DNA of 64,000 nucleotides from FEN-1219 sp036563665 (GCA_036563665.1 DATCLY010000025.1:26077-90076), one strand, 5' to 3'; shown: positions 34,399-43,363, counted from the stretch's first letter. Notes: generated by a model not told the origin, from the letters alone. Numbers and translations are program-made.

Positions 34399-35742
34399 CT
34401 AGACGCCCGCGATCTCGCCCGTGCTGTCGACGAAGCTCTTCATCTCGAGCCCGGCCTTGTTGAGCACGGTGAGATGCAGGTTCGCGAGCGTGGTGTACTC
34501 GGGAAGCTCCACGTGCTGGCCGCCGCGCAGCCTGCCGCACGCGCCGCCCACCAGGATGATCGGCAGCGGATAGTTGTTGTGGCGGTCGCTGTTGCTCATG
34601 TTCGAGCCGTACATGAGCAGCGAGTGATCGAGCAGCGAGCCCTCGCCGTCCGGCGTCTTCGCGAGCCGGTCCACGAACTCCGCGAACCGCTCCACGTGAT
34701 ACCGCTGGATCTTCACGAGCTTCTCGATGCGCTCCAGGTTGTTCGCGTGGTGCGACACGGGGTGGAACGCGTCCGGCACGCCGATGTGGTTGTACGTGCG
34801 GTTCGTGCCCTCGGCCACCATGATGTACGAGGCCACCCGCGTCACGTCCGCCTGGTAGGCGAGCGCGATCAGATCGAACATGAGCCGCACCTGCTCGTCG
34901 AAGTCCGGCAGCTCGCCGATGGGCGTATCCGGCAGCTCGATGCCGGAGAGATCGCGCTCCGAGGCCTTCGCGACCCGGCGCTCCGTCTCGCGCACGGACT
35001 CGAGATAGTCGTCGAGCACCACGCGGTCGCGGGGCCCCAGCGTGCGCTTGAGCTCCTGTGTGCGCTCGTTCACGAGGTCCAGCACGCTCGCCCGGCGCCG
35101 GGCGATCCGCGCGCGCTCCTCGGGCGTATCGCCCGCGCCGAAGAGCTGCACGAACACCTTGCGAGGATTGAACTCCATCGGCAACGGGGTCGTCGGGTTG
35201 CGGAACGACAGCGTCGAGCTGTAGTAGCACGCGCCGCTGCCGCAGGCGGCGCTCTGCGTGGTGGTCTCGGAGGCCACCTCGAGCGACGGCAGCACGGTGT
35301 CGCCGCCGATGTGCGCGGCGATCATCTGGTCGATGGTGGTGGCCATCTTGGCGCCCGTGGCCTTCTCGTCGGGGCGCACGCCGGAGAGCCACGTGGCCGG
35401 CACGAGCGTGTGCACCGAGTTCTGCGGCGCCTTGTTCTCGAGGTTGCTGAACGACACGACGTAGCGCTTGTAGGCCTCGAGCGGCTCCAGGATCGGGCTC
35501 AAGGTGAAGCTCTCGCCCGTGCCGCTCGGCGTCCAGCGGTCCATCGCCGCGCCGAAGGGCGTGTTCCACATGATGGCGCCGTGGGGGATGTAGAAGAATC
35601 CCGCCCTGAGCCTGGGCGCCGCCGCCGTCTGCGCGAGCGCGGTGGCCGCAGGGATCATCGCGTCGAGCAGCGGCAGGCCGAGCGCGACGCCTGCGCCGCG
35701 TAGGACCGAACGGCGGGACAAGTGCTTGCGTGTGAGAAACAT
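34399..35742 (-). CDS. DUF1552 family Tat-exported protein
   Basis: 447 residues from the ATG at 35742, behind AGGAGAGAGTAGCG. Tat signal SRRSVLRGAGVALGLPLLDA (9-28). DUF1552 body: GFFYIPHGAIMWNTP, YKRYVVSFSNLENKA, LDDYLESVRETERRV, LMFDLIALAYQADVTRV, HHANNLERIEKLVKI and LLMYGSNMSNSDRHN. It resembles sulfatase/alkaline-phosphatase-like DUF1501 proteins, but the reaction is unknown. It is encoded 2 bases after the DUF1592 cytochrome stop, the standard pairing for these families; a paralogous pair occurs at 49067-52814. Confidence 0.9.
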   Translation of the reverse strand: MFLTRKHLSRRSVLRGAGVALGLPLLDAMIPAATALAQTAAAPRLRAGFFYIPHGAIMWNTPFGAAMDRWTPSGTGESFTLSPILEPLEAYKRYVVSFSNLENKAPQNSVHTLVPATWLSGVRPDEKATGAKMATTIDQMIAAHIGGDTVLPSLEVASETTTQSAACGSGACYYSSTLSFRNPTTPLPMEFNPRKVFVQLFGAGDTPEERARIARRRASVLDLVNERTQELKRTLGPRDRVVLDDYLESVRETERRVAKASERDLSGIELPDTPIGELPDFDEQVRLMFDLIALAYQADVTRVASYIMVAEGTNRTYNHIGVPDAFHPVSHHANNLERIEKLVKIQRYHVERFAEFVDRLAKTPDGEGSLLDHSLLMYGSNMSNSDRHNNYPLPIILVGGACGRLRGGQHVELPEYTTLANLHLTVLNKAGLEMKSFVDSTGEIAGV

Positions 35743-35744
35743 CG

Positions 35745-38177
35745 CTACTCTCTCCTGGCTCCGGCGGCCATGGCCGTTTGCGGCCCGGCCACCGCCTCAT
35801 CGTGCACCACGGCCTGCATGCGGAATGCGCCGCTCTGCACGATTCCCGTCACGATGGCGGAGAACCGGTAGTCCTGCTCCCTCGCGGCGCGCACGATGGC
35901 GCGCACCTGCGGCATGTCGTGGTGCTCGAGCTCGCGGCCGAGCGCGTACATCATGAGCCGCTTCGTCAATGCCTGCACGAACTGGTCCTCGCGGCGCAGC
36001 AGCGCCGCCGTGAGCTCCACCGGGCCGTCGACGGCCACGCCGCCCGGCAGCACGGTGCTCGCGTCGATGGGCGCGTCGGCCTCGGCGTCGTGATCGCGCC
36101 AGCGGCCCGTGACGGTGAAGTTCTCGAGCGCGAGGCCGTAGGGGTCGATCACCCCGTGGCAGGCGTTGCAGACGCTGTCGCGGCGATGCTGCTCGAGGCG
36201 CAGCCGCAGCGTCTTCGGCATCTCGCCCGCGGTCTGCGCGAGGTTGGTCTCCACGCCGGGCGGCGGCGGCGACGGCGGCGTGCCCATGAGCCGGTCGAGC
36301 ACCCACGCGCCGCGCAGCACCGGCGACGTGCGGTCGCCGTACGACGTGCGCAGCAGCACGGCCCCCTTGCCGAGCAGCCCGTGGCGCCGCGGGTCCTCGA
36401 GCGTGACGCGGCGGAACTGCGGGCCCACGACGCCCGGCACGCCGTAGTGCCGCGCCAGGCGCTCGTTCAGGAAGGTGTAGTCGGCCGTGAGCAGCGTGCG
36501 GACGTTGCGGTCCTCGAGCAGCACGCTCGCGAGGAACAGCCGGATCTCCTCGGCGAAGTCCTCGCGCAGCGCGTCGGTGAACTCCGGGAACAGCAGCTTG
36601 TCCGGCACCACGGCGTCGAGATCGTCGACGTTGAGCCAGCGCAGCGCGAACTCGTCGACGAGCACCTCGGCCCGCGGGTCCGCGAGCATGCGCTTCACCT
36701 GCGCGTCGAGCACCTCGGGCTTTCCGAGCTCCCCGGCGGCGGCGAGCTCGAGCAGCTCGTCGTCGGGCCCGCTGCTCCAGAGGAAGAACGACAGCCGCGA
36801 CGCGAGCTCGAAATCGTCGAGCGGGTACTGGCCGTCCGCGTCGGCCCGCGGCGCGATCGTGCGGAACAGGAAATCCGGGCTCGCGAGCACCGCCGTGACA
36901 AGGAGCTCCAGCCCCTCGTCGAAGCCGCCCGGCCCCCGCCGCCCTTCCTCGTAGAACGGCATGAGCCGGTCGAGATCCGCCTGGCCGATGGGCCGCCGGA
37001 ACGCGCGGCGCGCGAGGTTCACGGCGATCTGCTCCGCGCACGCGCGCTCCCGCTCCGGCACCTCGGGCTCGCAGATGAAGAGCTTGCGGCGGCTCTCGGT
37101 GGGCGAGAGGCCCGTCGAGTCGAACGGCCCGATCAGATCCACGCCGCCGTAGATGCCCGGAACACGCGGCGCGCCCGTGAAGCTGAAGGTGTCGGTGGGC
37201 GAGAACGGCGTGATCATCTCGTCGTCGAACGCGCGCGAGCGCTCGATGAAGGTGATGGCGATCTCGTGCACGCCGGCCTTCACCGGCACCGGGATGTTCG
37301 TGAAGCGCGCCATGATCTCCGCGCGCGCGGGGGCGCCGCCGCGATCGACGAGGGCCAGGTCCTCGGGCCCGCCGATCTCGCCGCGCCACACTTCCTGACG
37401 GTCCACGAGCACCACGAGCGTGTGCCGCGTCTCGAGCGCGCGCGGGTAGAGGCCGACGCCCAGGTCCTTGAGCGTCAGGCGGTACTCGCCGTCGGCCGGA
37501 AACGTATGCGTGAAGCGGATGCCGCCCCGCGTGCCGGGCGGCATGCCGTCGACGTATCCTTCCTGGTCCTCCTCCGGGCGCGGGAAGAACACCGTCTGCA
37601 CCTTGGGCCGCGGCTCGCCGACGGCGAGGTGGGCCACCGTGGCCGCGACGTTCACGTATTGCTCGACGAAGGCGGGGGACGACGACAGCGCCGCCGCGAT
37701 GTTCGTGAAGCCGTCCACCTCGATCTCGGCCGGCAGGTGCTCGGCCGGATCGATCGTGACGCCGAGCAGGTCCTTCACGGCGTGCGCATATTCCGTGCGG
37801 CTCAGGCGCTGGGCGGGGACATAGCCCGCGGCGTCGCGCGGCGCGGTCTCGTCGATGGAGCGCTCGAGCCACGCGATCAGCGCGTCGACGTCCTGCTGGC
37901 GGGGCTGCGGGCCGCCGGGCGGCGGCATCAGCCCGCCGCGGAGCTTGGTGACGACCTTCTCGAAGACGTCGGCGTGCTGCGGCACCGCGTCGGCCGAGAA
38001 CGCCTCGAAGGAGAGATCGCCCGCGCGGTCGAGATCGTTGTGGCACTCGACGCAGTACGTCTCGAGCATGTCCCAACGGTCGCGCTCGCGGGCGTGCTCC
38101 ACCGCCCGCCACGACACCGCGGCCACCGTCGCGCCGACGACGGCCGCGGCCGCGAGCCATCCATGGGATCGTTTCAT
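35745..38177 (-). CDS. DUF1592-type multidomain diheme cytochrome (first copy)
   Basis: 810 residues from the ATG at 38177. A single N-terminal membrane anchor or signal (GWLAAAAVVGATVAAVSW). Order: planctomycete-type cytochrome c with CVECH (42-46) and LRGGLMPPPGG; DUF1587 (RLSRTEYAHAVKDLLGV); a carbohydrate-binding-like middle; DUF1595; DUF1592 (LASRLSFFLWSSGPDDEL); DUF1588 (LLRTSYGDRTSPVLRGAW, then CNACHGVIDPYGLALENF with the second heme motif at about 670-674); DUF1585 at the end. Probably a periplasmic electron-transfer protein acting with the DUF1552 partner. Substrate unknown. First gene of a seven-gene operon. Confidence 0.92.
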   Translation of the reverse strand: MKRSHGWLAAAAVVGATVAAVSWRAVEHARERDRWDMLETYCVECHNDLDRAGDLSFEAFSADAVPQHADVFEKVVTKLRGGLMPPPGGPQPRQQDVDALIAWLERSIDETAPRDAAGYVPAQRLSRTEYAHAVKDLLGVTIDPAEHLPAEIEVDGFTNIAAALSSSPAFVEQYVNVAATVAHLAVGEPRPKVQTVFFPRPEEDQEGYVDGMPPGTRGGIRFTHTFPADGEYRLTLKDLGVGLYPRALETRHTLVVLVDRQEVWRGEIGGPEDLALVDRGGAPARAEIMARFTNIPVPVKAGVHEIAITFIERSRAFDDEMITPFSPTDTFSFTGAPRVPGIYGGVDLIGPFDSTGLSPTESRRKLFICEPEVPERERACAEQIAVNLARRAFRRPIGQADLDRLMPFYEEGRRGPGGFDEGLELLVTAVLASPDFLFRTIAPRADADGQYPLDDFELASRLSFFLWSSGPDDELLELAAAGELGKPEVLDAQVKRMLADPRAEVLVDEFALRWLNVDDLDAVVPDKLLFPEFTDALREDFAEEIRLFLASVLLEDRNVRTLLTADYTFLNERLARHYGVPGVVGPQFRRVTLEDPRRHGLLGKGAVLLRTSYGDRTSPVLRGAWVLDRLMGTPPSPPPPGVETNLAQTAGEMPKTLRLRLEQHRRDSVCNACHGVIDPYGLALENFTVTGRWRDHDAEADAPIDASTVLPGGVAVDGPVELTAALLRREDQFVQALTKRLMMYALGRELEHHDMPQVRAIVRAAREQDYRFSAIVTGIVQSGAFRMQAVVHDEAVAGPQTAMAAGARRE

Positions 38178-38222
38178 GCGTTTGCGCCCATGCGCCGCGC
38201 GGCTCCCCCTCCGGTAATCGCT

Positions 38223-38228
38223 AGTATA
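38223..38228 (-). promoter_or_regulatory. -10-like element of the DUF1592 operon
   Basis: TATACT on the minus strand, about 46 bases before the ATG at 38177, in the divergent spacer shared with the PQQ dehydrogenase gene. No clear -35. Confidence 0.4.
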
Positions 38229-38336
38229 GTTGGCCGGCGCGGGGCCTGAGCAGGACGGGCAAACCCGGAGCAGCGGCAATACTGTCACCCGCGCTGACCC
38301 GTGAGCACGCCGCCCGGCGCCCGACAGGGGGAAACC

Positions 38337-40166
38337 ATGCGCAGAGCTTTGGGGCTCGTCGCGCTCGCGGCGCTCGCCGCGGCGCTCAAGCCGGGCCAGG
38401 CGGCGGCACAGCGGGCCGCCCCGGCCCCGTCCCCGGCCTTCTCGGCCGAGGAGCTCACGGCCTGGCCGACAAACGGCTGGATCACGAACGGCGGCAACGT
38501 CTACAACCAGCGCTACTCGCCGCACACGCGCATCAACCGCGACAACGTGGCGCGGCTCACGCCCCGCTGGCGCACGCACCTGAACGGCTCGGGCACCGAC
38601 AGCAAGTACTCGGGTCAGGCGCAGCCGCTCGTCTACGAGGGCGTCATCTACATCCCCACCGGCGCCAACGACGTCTTCGCCATGGACGTGAAGACCGGCG
38701 AGATCCTCTGGACGTACGAGGCGCACCTTTCCCCGGACCTCGTCGCCATCTGCTGCGGCTGGATGAGCCGGGGCGTGGCGATGGGCGACGGCAAGATCTT
38801 CTCGGGTCAGCTCGACGGCAAGCTCGTCGCGCTCGATCAGGCGACGGGCCGGGTGGTGTGGTCCGTGCAGGCGGAGCGGAACGAGGACGGCTTCAGCATC
38901 ACGTCCGCGCCGCTCTACTACGACGGCCTCGTGATCACCGGCTTCGCGGGCGGGGACCGGGCCACGCGCGGCCGCGTGAAGGCGTTCGACGCCAGGACGG
39001 GCGAGCTCGTGTGGACGTTCTACACGATTCCGGGCCCGGGAGAAGTCGGGCACGACACCTGGCCCGACTGGAACGACACGTGGATGTACGGCGGCGCCGC
39101 GGTCTGGCAGACGCCCGCCGTCGATCCCGAGCTGGGCCTGGTCTACTTCTCCACCGGCAACCCGGGGCCGGACTTGAACGGCTCGGTGCGGCCCGGCGAC
39201 AACCTGTTCAGCGTGTCGATCGTCGCCGTCGACGCGAAGACCGGCGAATACCGCTGGCACTTCCAGCAGGTGCACCACGACCTCTGGGACTACGACTCGC
39301 CCAATCCCGTGGTCCTGTTCGACGCGATGTACGACGGCGTGCTGCGCAAGGGCATCGTGGAGGTGGGCAAGACGGGCTTCGTCTACATCCTGGATCGGAT
39401 AACGGGCGAGCCGCTGATCGGCATCGAGGAGCGGCCGGTGCCGCAGGAGCCGCGGCAGGCAACCGCCGCCACGCAGCCGTTCCCCATCGGCGACGAGCTC
39501 ATCCCGCACGAGATCGACATCCCGCCCGAGGGGTACGAGCTCGTGAACGATGGCCGCATCTTCACGCCGTTCTGGGACGAGCCCGTGATCGTGAAGCCGC
39601 TCGGCACGGGCGGCGCCAACTGGCCGCCGAGCTCCTACGATCCCGAGACCAACCTGTTCTACGTCTGCGCGAACGACGGCGCGGCGGCGTACTCCACGAG
39701 CGAGGGCGGTGCCGAGTGGCTCATGCCGCAGCCGGGCTCACGCTACTTCGGCGGCGAGTACACACGCTCCGGGGTGCCGCGGCGCGGCATCTTCGGCGCC
39801 GTGGACTTGAAGACCAATCGCATCGCGTGGCGCCAGCAGTGGGGCGACATGTGCTACGCGGGGTCCATCGTCACGCGCGGCGGCCTCGTGTTCATCGGCC
39901 GCAACGACGGGCGTATCACCGCGCTCGACAAGGCGAACGGCAAGCTGCTCTGGGAGTTCCAGACCGACGCCGGCATCCATGCGGCGCCGAGCACGTTCGA
40001 GCACGACGGACAGCAGTACCTCGTCGTGCTCTCGGCGGGGTCGTTCTTTCCCGGCACCAAGCGGGGCGACAGCGTCTGGCTGTTCGCGCTCGGCGGCGCC
40101 GAGGAGCCGAGCGGCGGCACGTCCACGCCGCCGGCCGTCGGCGGCGAGGAGACGCTCACGCACTGA
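38337..40166 (+). CDS. PQQ-dependent dehydrogenase (quinoprotein)
   Basis: 609 residues from the ATG at 38337, behind CAGGGGGAAACC; signal peptide to about residue 25. Eight-bladed propeller: NGGNVYNQRYSPHTRIN at the start of the mature chain, repeated tryptophan-docking motifs (GEILWTYEAH, GELVWTFYTIPG, GKLLWEFQTDAG), the vicinal pair ICCGW (Cys139-Cys140) typical of PQQ alcohol dehydrogenases, and HHDLWDYDSPNP at the active-site blade. It oxidises an alcohol or aldehyde in the periplasm. There is no fused cytochrome c domain, so a separate acceptor is needed; the adjacent operons encode cytochromes. It ends directly against the next gene with no intervening base. Confidence 0.92.
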   Translation: MRRALGLVALAALAAALKPGQAAAQRAAPAPSPAFSAEELTAWPTNGWITNGGNVYNQRYSPHTRINRDNVARLTPRWRTHLNGSGTDSKYSGQAQPLVYEGVIYIPTGANDVFAMDVKTGEILWTYEAHLSPDLVAICCGWMSRGVAMGDGKIFSGQLDGKLVALDQATGRVVWSVQAERNEDGFSITSAPLYYDGLVITGFAGGDRATRGRVKAFDARTGELVWTFYTIPGPGEVGHDTWPDWNDTWMYGGAAVWQTPAVDPELGLVYFSTGNPGPDLNGSVRPGDNLFSVSIVAVDAKTGEYRWHFQQVHHDLWDYDSPNPVVLFDAMYDGVLRKGIVEVGKTGFVYILDRITGEPLIGIEERPVPQEPRQATAATQPFPIGDELIPHEIDIPPEGYELVNDGRIFTPFWDEPVIVKPLGTGGANWPPSSYDPETNLFYVCANDGAAAYSTSEGGAEWLMPQPGSRYFGGEYTRSGVPRRGIFGAVDLKTNRIAWRQQWGDMCYAGSIVTRGGLVFIGRNDGRITALDKANGKLLWEFQTDAGIHAAPSTFEHDGQQYLVVLSAGSFFPGTKRGDSVWLFALGGAEEPSGGTSTPPAVGGEETLTH

Positions 40167-40745
40167 TCAGAACCGGTACACCATGCCGATGTTCACGGCC
40201 GAGGCATCGGCCTCGTCGAAGTCGTACCACTGATACTCGCCGCGAATGCTGAAGTTGCGCAGGTCCAGGCCGAAGTCGTACTGGACGCCGAGCGTGGCCG
40301 TGCTGCCCCGCTCGTGAGCGTCGAAGAAATCCACCTCGCCGAACCCGCTCACGCTCACGGTGCCGCTCGCGTCCGCGGAGTAGTAGCCGACGCCGGCGAA
40401 CAGCTTGAAACGATCGAGGGGCAGCGAGCCGATGATTTTCGCGGCGTAGATGTCGTACGTGAGATCCACCTCCAGCCCCAGCGTGCCGAGCCCGGGAATC
40501 GTCGCCTCGAAGTCGTCCTCGAGGTCGCCGGTTCGGCCGATGTTGGCTTCCACCGCGAAGTAATCGTTGAAGCGGTACCCGCCGATGATCTGATAAGCGG
40601 GGGTCGAGTCGGAGACGACGCGCGTGCCGACCTCTTCCTCGTAGTCGAAGGTGCCGAAACCGGCGCCGATGTACCCGCCGCCCTCGCCCTGCGCGTGCGC
40701 GAGCTGCGCGAGACCCAGAAAAGCCAGCAGAGCGAGGCGGTTCAT
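40167..40745 (-). CDS. small outer-membrane beta-barrel protein
   Basis: 192 residues from the ATG at 40745 (GGGAGG upstream). Signal peptide MNRLALLAFLGLAQLAHA, then eight amphipathic strands (GGYIGAGFGTFDYEEEVG, YQIIGGYRFNDYFAVEANIG, FKLFAGVGYYSADASG, FSIRGEYQWYDFDE) and the C-terminal Phe of Bam substrates (NIGMVYRF). It belongs with OmpA-like/OmpW-like eight-stranded porin-family proteins. The function may be structural or transport of small hydrophobic compounds. It converges on the PQQ dehydrogenase with adjacent stop codons. Confidence 0.88.
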   Translation of the reverse strand: MNRLALLAFLGLAQLAHAQGEGGGYIGAGFGTFDYEEEVGTRVVSDSTPAYQIIGGYRFNDYFAVEANIGRTGDLEDDFEATIPGLGTLGLEVDLTYDIYAAKIIGSLPLDRFKLFAGVGYYSADASGTVSVSGFGEVDFFDAHERGSTATLGVQYDFGLDLRNFSIRGEYQWYDFDEADASAVNIGMVYRF

Positions 40746-40876
40746 GAGCTTCCCTCCCGTGGGCGGCTTGATCAGAAACGCAATCTAGCGGAACTCCGGG
40801 GCGCGCGATGTGAAGCGCTTCCGCGCTCGCACCGCGGCCCCGACGCGCCGTCCTCCGGGCGCTGAGCTCGCAAAGG

Positions 40877-41938
40877 CTATTCAGACCGCGCGGCTTCGAT
40901 CGACGCCGCGATGTCCATGAACACGCGGGCGTACGCGGCGTTGTCGAGCTGCGCCATGGCGAAGTGGCCGCCGCCCCGCAGGCCGCGATCGGGCAGCCAT
41001 ACGAAGGACGCGTCGGCGCCCGCCTGGCGCCACACGGCGGCCTGGCACTCGAGCGCGTCACGGTTCGCGAGCCCGCGCTCGGAGGCGACCAGGACGATCG
41101 GCAAGTCCGCGTAGCGCACGAGCCGGCTCGGAGGGTCGGGCTGCATCATGCAACCGTCCCGTTCCACGGCCTTGAAGTCGCGCGGCAGCGGCGGCTCGGC
41201 GGTCCACTCGACGATCAGCGGCGGGCTGCCGCCGAACCCGGGCGCGGTCGGGTTGGCGCCCGCGGCCTCGAACGCGATGATGCCGACGACGTTGCTCGCG
41301 TTGCGCTCGGGCACGCGGAACGTGCTGCCGCCGCCGGCCGAATGCGCCAGCAGGATGGCCGGGCCGATCTCGTCGAGCAGCGCGGAGATCGTCTGCGCGG
41401 CGAGCGCGTCGCCGCAGTAAGGCGCCGTCGTCGAGCTCGCGGTCCAGCCGACGACGGCGGGGTTCGTGGGCGTGGGCTCGCCGCCGGGCCACACGTCCGC
41501 ATCGGACGTCGCGAGCCGGGAGATGATCGCGGAGTTGGCGACGCCCACGCTGCCGTTGCCGCAGCCCGAGTTGCTCTGCGAGCGCCCGTGGCCCGGCCGG
41601 TCCACCACGTAGACGTCCCAGCCGTCCGCCACGAAGTAGTCGACCCAGCCGTCGCGTCCGTCCGGCGTCTCGAGCCAGTCCGTGCCCTGCCCGCCGCCGC
41701 CGTGGATCATCACCACGGGATAGCGGTGCCGGCGCTCCGCCGGCAGCAGGTACTGGACGAACATCGCGTTGCGCACGTCGAGCGAGCCGTCGTCCTTCGC
41801 CTGCGTGGTGTAGCCGACGAACCTCGCGCCGACGTCGCGCAGCTCGAGACGTCCCGCCTCACCGCCCGCGAGCACGGGCGCGGCGGCCATCGCCGCCACA
41901 GCAGCGACGGCGAACGAATATCGGGCCATTGCCTGCAT
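40877..41938 (-). CDS. exported alpha/beta hydrolase
   Basis: 353 residues from the ATG at 41938, behind CGAGGAG. Signal peptide ends VLAGG. HGGGGQGTDW (79-88) is the oxyanion loop, DVYVVDRPGHGRS follows, AHSAGG holds nucleophile Ser200, and LRGGGHFAMAQLD near the end holds the catalytic His. Several Cys (SGCGNG, PYCGD, RDGCMM, LECQ) could make disulfides. It resembles exported esterases of the epoxide-hydrolase-like superfamily. Substrate unknown. It is oriented opposite to the NEW3/ABC operon, sharing a 270-base spacer. Confidence 0.82.
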   Translation of the reverse strand: MQAMARYSFAVAAVAAMAAAPVLAGGEAGRLELRDVGARFVGYTTQAKDDGSLDVRNAMFVQYLLPAERRHRYPVVMIHGGGGQGTDWLETPDGRDGWVDYFVADGWDVYVVDRPGHGRSQSNSGCGNGSVGVANSAIISRLATSDADVWPGGEPTPTNPAVVGWTASSTTAPYCGDALAAQTISALLDEIGPAILLAHSAGGGSTFRVPERNASNVVGIIAFEAAGANPTAPGFGGSPPLIVEWTAEPPLPRDFKAVERDGCMMQPDPPSRLVRYADLPIVLVASERGLANRDALECQAAVWRQAGADASFVWLPDRGLRGGGHFAMAQLDNAAYARVFMDIAASIEAARSE

Positions 41939-42086
41939 TCGAAAAACTCCTCGTTGACGGAACGGCCGCCACGCGGCGGCCGCAAGCCGGGAAGGCTCGG
42001 ATTTGATCGTTGGCCCGCGCAAAAAGCAAGCGCGGCACGGGGAATTTCCGCCCAGCGCCGTTGTCTCTTTTCCGGCTCGGCACGCG

Positions 42087-42102
42087 CGGCACGCCACTTG
42101 CG
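42087..42102 (+). promoter_or_regulatory. sigma54 promoter of the NEW3-ABC operon
   Basis: GGCACG (42088-42093) and TTGCG (42098-42102): GG and GC are separated by exactly 10 bases and both elements match the TGGCACG-N4-TTGC consensus at all but the first base. The predicted start is near 42113, giving a leader of about 96 bases. An enhancer-binding regulator would be required; no binding site for one was identified. Confidence 0.55.
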
Positions 42103-42134
42103 TCGCCGCTGAGCCACGAGTTAATTAGGGTGCC

Positions 42135-42156
42135 GGCGCCGCGCGCCCGCGGCGCC
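42135..42156 (+). promoter_or_regulatory. leader hairpin upstream of the NEW3 gene
   Basis: Perfect 9-bp stem GGCGCCGCG / CGCGGCGCC around a 4-base loop, inside the predicted 5' leader. It is followed by an A-rich tract (42160-42200) with two copies of CCAACCACAA, each followed by a purine-rich GGA stretch. It could act as a 5' stabiliser or control element. Confidence 0.45.
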
Positions 42157-42208
42157 TCCCAACCACAAGGAACAAGAAGGAGCCAACCACAACAAAGGAG
42201 GCAGAACC

Positions 42209-43363
42209 GTGCGCGCAGTCCTGGTCACGATCACCGCCTCGTCGCTGCTCTCGAGCGCCGCCCTGGCGCAGGACACCGACTACCGCGGCCTGTGGGTGTC
42301 GACGCCCTATCCGTCGATCGAGGTCGCGCCCGGCGACGACATCTCCTTCTCCCTCACCGTCCACAACGCCAACCGGCCGCCCCAGCGCGTCGCGCTGAGC
42401 GTGCTCGACGCGCCCGAGGACTGGGACGTGCGCCTGCTCGGCGGCGGCAAGCCGGTGGGCGCGGTGTTCGTGGGACCGGACGCCACGGCCAACCTCCAGC
42501 TCGAGCTCGAGCCGCCTGCGGGCACGGCCAAAGGCGAATACTCACTCACGGTGCGCGCGGCGGGCAGCTCCGACCGCTTCGATCTGCCGCTCGAGGTCGT
42601 GATCGGCGAGACGCCGCCCGCGAAGCTCGAGCTCGATCCGGAGCTGCCGATCCTGCCCGGCACGCCCGATACCGCGTTCCGCTTCAACGTGGAGCTCGAG
42701 AACGGCACCGGCGAGGACGCGCTGATCGCGCTCTCGGCGGACGCCCCGCCGGGTTTCCAGGTGTCGTTCAAGGAGCGCTTCGGCTCCCAGCGGCTCTCGA
42801 GCGTGGCCGTTGAGGCCGGCCGGACGCAGGGCCTCGAGATCGAGGTGAGGCCGCCGCAGGGCACGGAAGCCGGGCGCTATCCGGTCACCGTGCGCGCGAT
42901 GGCGGGCGAGGTGGCGGCAACCACCGAGCTCATGCTCGACGTGAGCGGGCAGCCGGCGCTGCGGCTGACGGCGCCCGGAGAGCTCTTGTCCGGGCGCGTG
43001 GAAGCCGGCGAGCAGACGCCGCTGCAGCTCGTGCTGCAGAACACCGGCAGCGCGCCCGCGCAGGGCGTGCGCTTCTCCGCGTCGCAGCCGCAGGGCTGGG
43101 AGATCGAGTTCGAGCCCGAGACCGTGCCGGTGCTGCCGCCCGGCGAGCGCGTGGAGGTGCGCGCGCTCGTCACGGCGCCCGCCGAGGCCATCGCCGGCGA
43201 CTACATGCTGACGCTGCGGGCGAACGCCGACGCGGCGTCGGCCAACTCCGAGTTCCGCGTCACCGTGCGGACCTCGACGCTCTGGGGGATCGTGGGCCTG
43301 GTCGTGATCGCGGCCGCCGTGGCCGTGCTCGCGCTCGCCGTCATGCGCTACGGGAGGCGTTGA
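42209..43363 (+). CDS. exported NEW3-domain protein with C-terminal membrane anchor
   Basis: 384 residues from the GTG at 42209, behind AAAGGAGGCAGAACC. Signal peptide to about residue 20. Three Ig-like repeats of the NPCBM-associated NEW3 type follow, each with VxPGDxxxFxxxVxN, ALSVLDAPEDWDVRLLGG or ADAPPGFQVSFKER, and GxYxxTVRA elements. A final transmembrane helix (LWGIVGLVVIAAAVAVLALAV) anchors it to the inner membrane with the repeats in the periplasm. It is the first gene of an operon with an ABC ATPase and permease, the NosD/F/Y-like arrangement in which such proteins act as the periplasmic partner. Substrate unknown. Confidence 0.87.
   Translation: MRAVLVTITASSLLSSAALAQDTDYRGLWVSTPYPSIEVAPGDDISFSLTVHNANRPPQRVALSVLDAPEDWDVRLLGGGKPVGAVFVGPDATANLQLELEPPAGTAKGEYSLTVRAAGSSDRFDLPLEVVIGETPPAKLELDPELPILPGTPDTAFRFNVELENGTGEDALIALSADAPPGFQVSFKERFGSQRLSSVAVEAGRTQGLEIEVRPPQGTEAGRYPVTVRAMAGEVAATTELMLDVSGQPALRLTAPGELLSGRVEAGEQTPLQLVLQNTGSAPAQGVRFSASQPQGWEIEFEPETVPVLPPGERVEVRALVTAPAEAIAGDYMLTLRANADAASANSEFRVTVRTSTLWGIVGLVVIAAAVAVLALAVMRYGRR

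Noticed and set aside
31871..35800. A 1309-codon frame suggesting a fused ankyrin megaprotein
   Set aside because: A signal peptide and ribosome site at 33412 mark the true ankyrin start; the rest is the MBL and DUF1552 genes read out of frame.
29186..38177. Planctomycete origin because of DUF1552/DUF1592 domains
   Set aside because: These families occur widely in Proteobacteria, Acidobacteria and Myxococcota; the rest of the window fits Proteobacteria better.
35778..38249. An 823-codon plus-strand open frame opposite the first DUF1592 gene
   Set aside because: Same low-complexity His/Arg/Val composition seen opposite every real gene here; the minus strand holds the heme motifs and all DUF domains.
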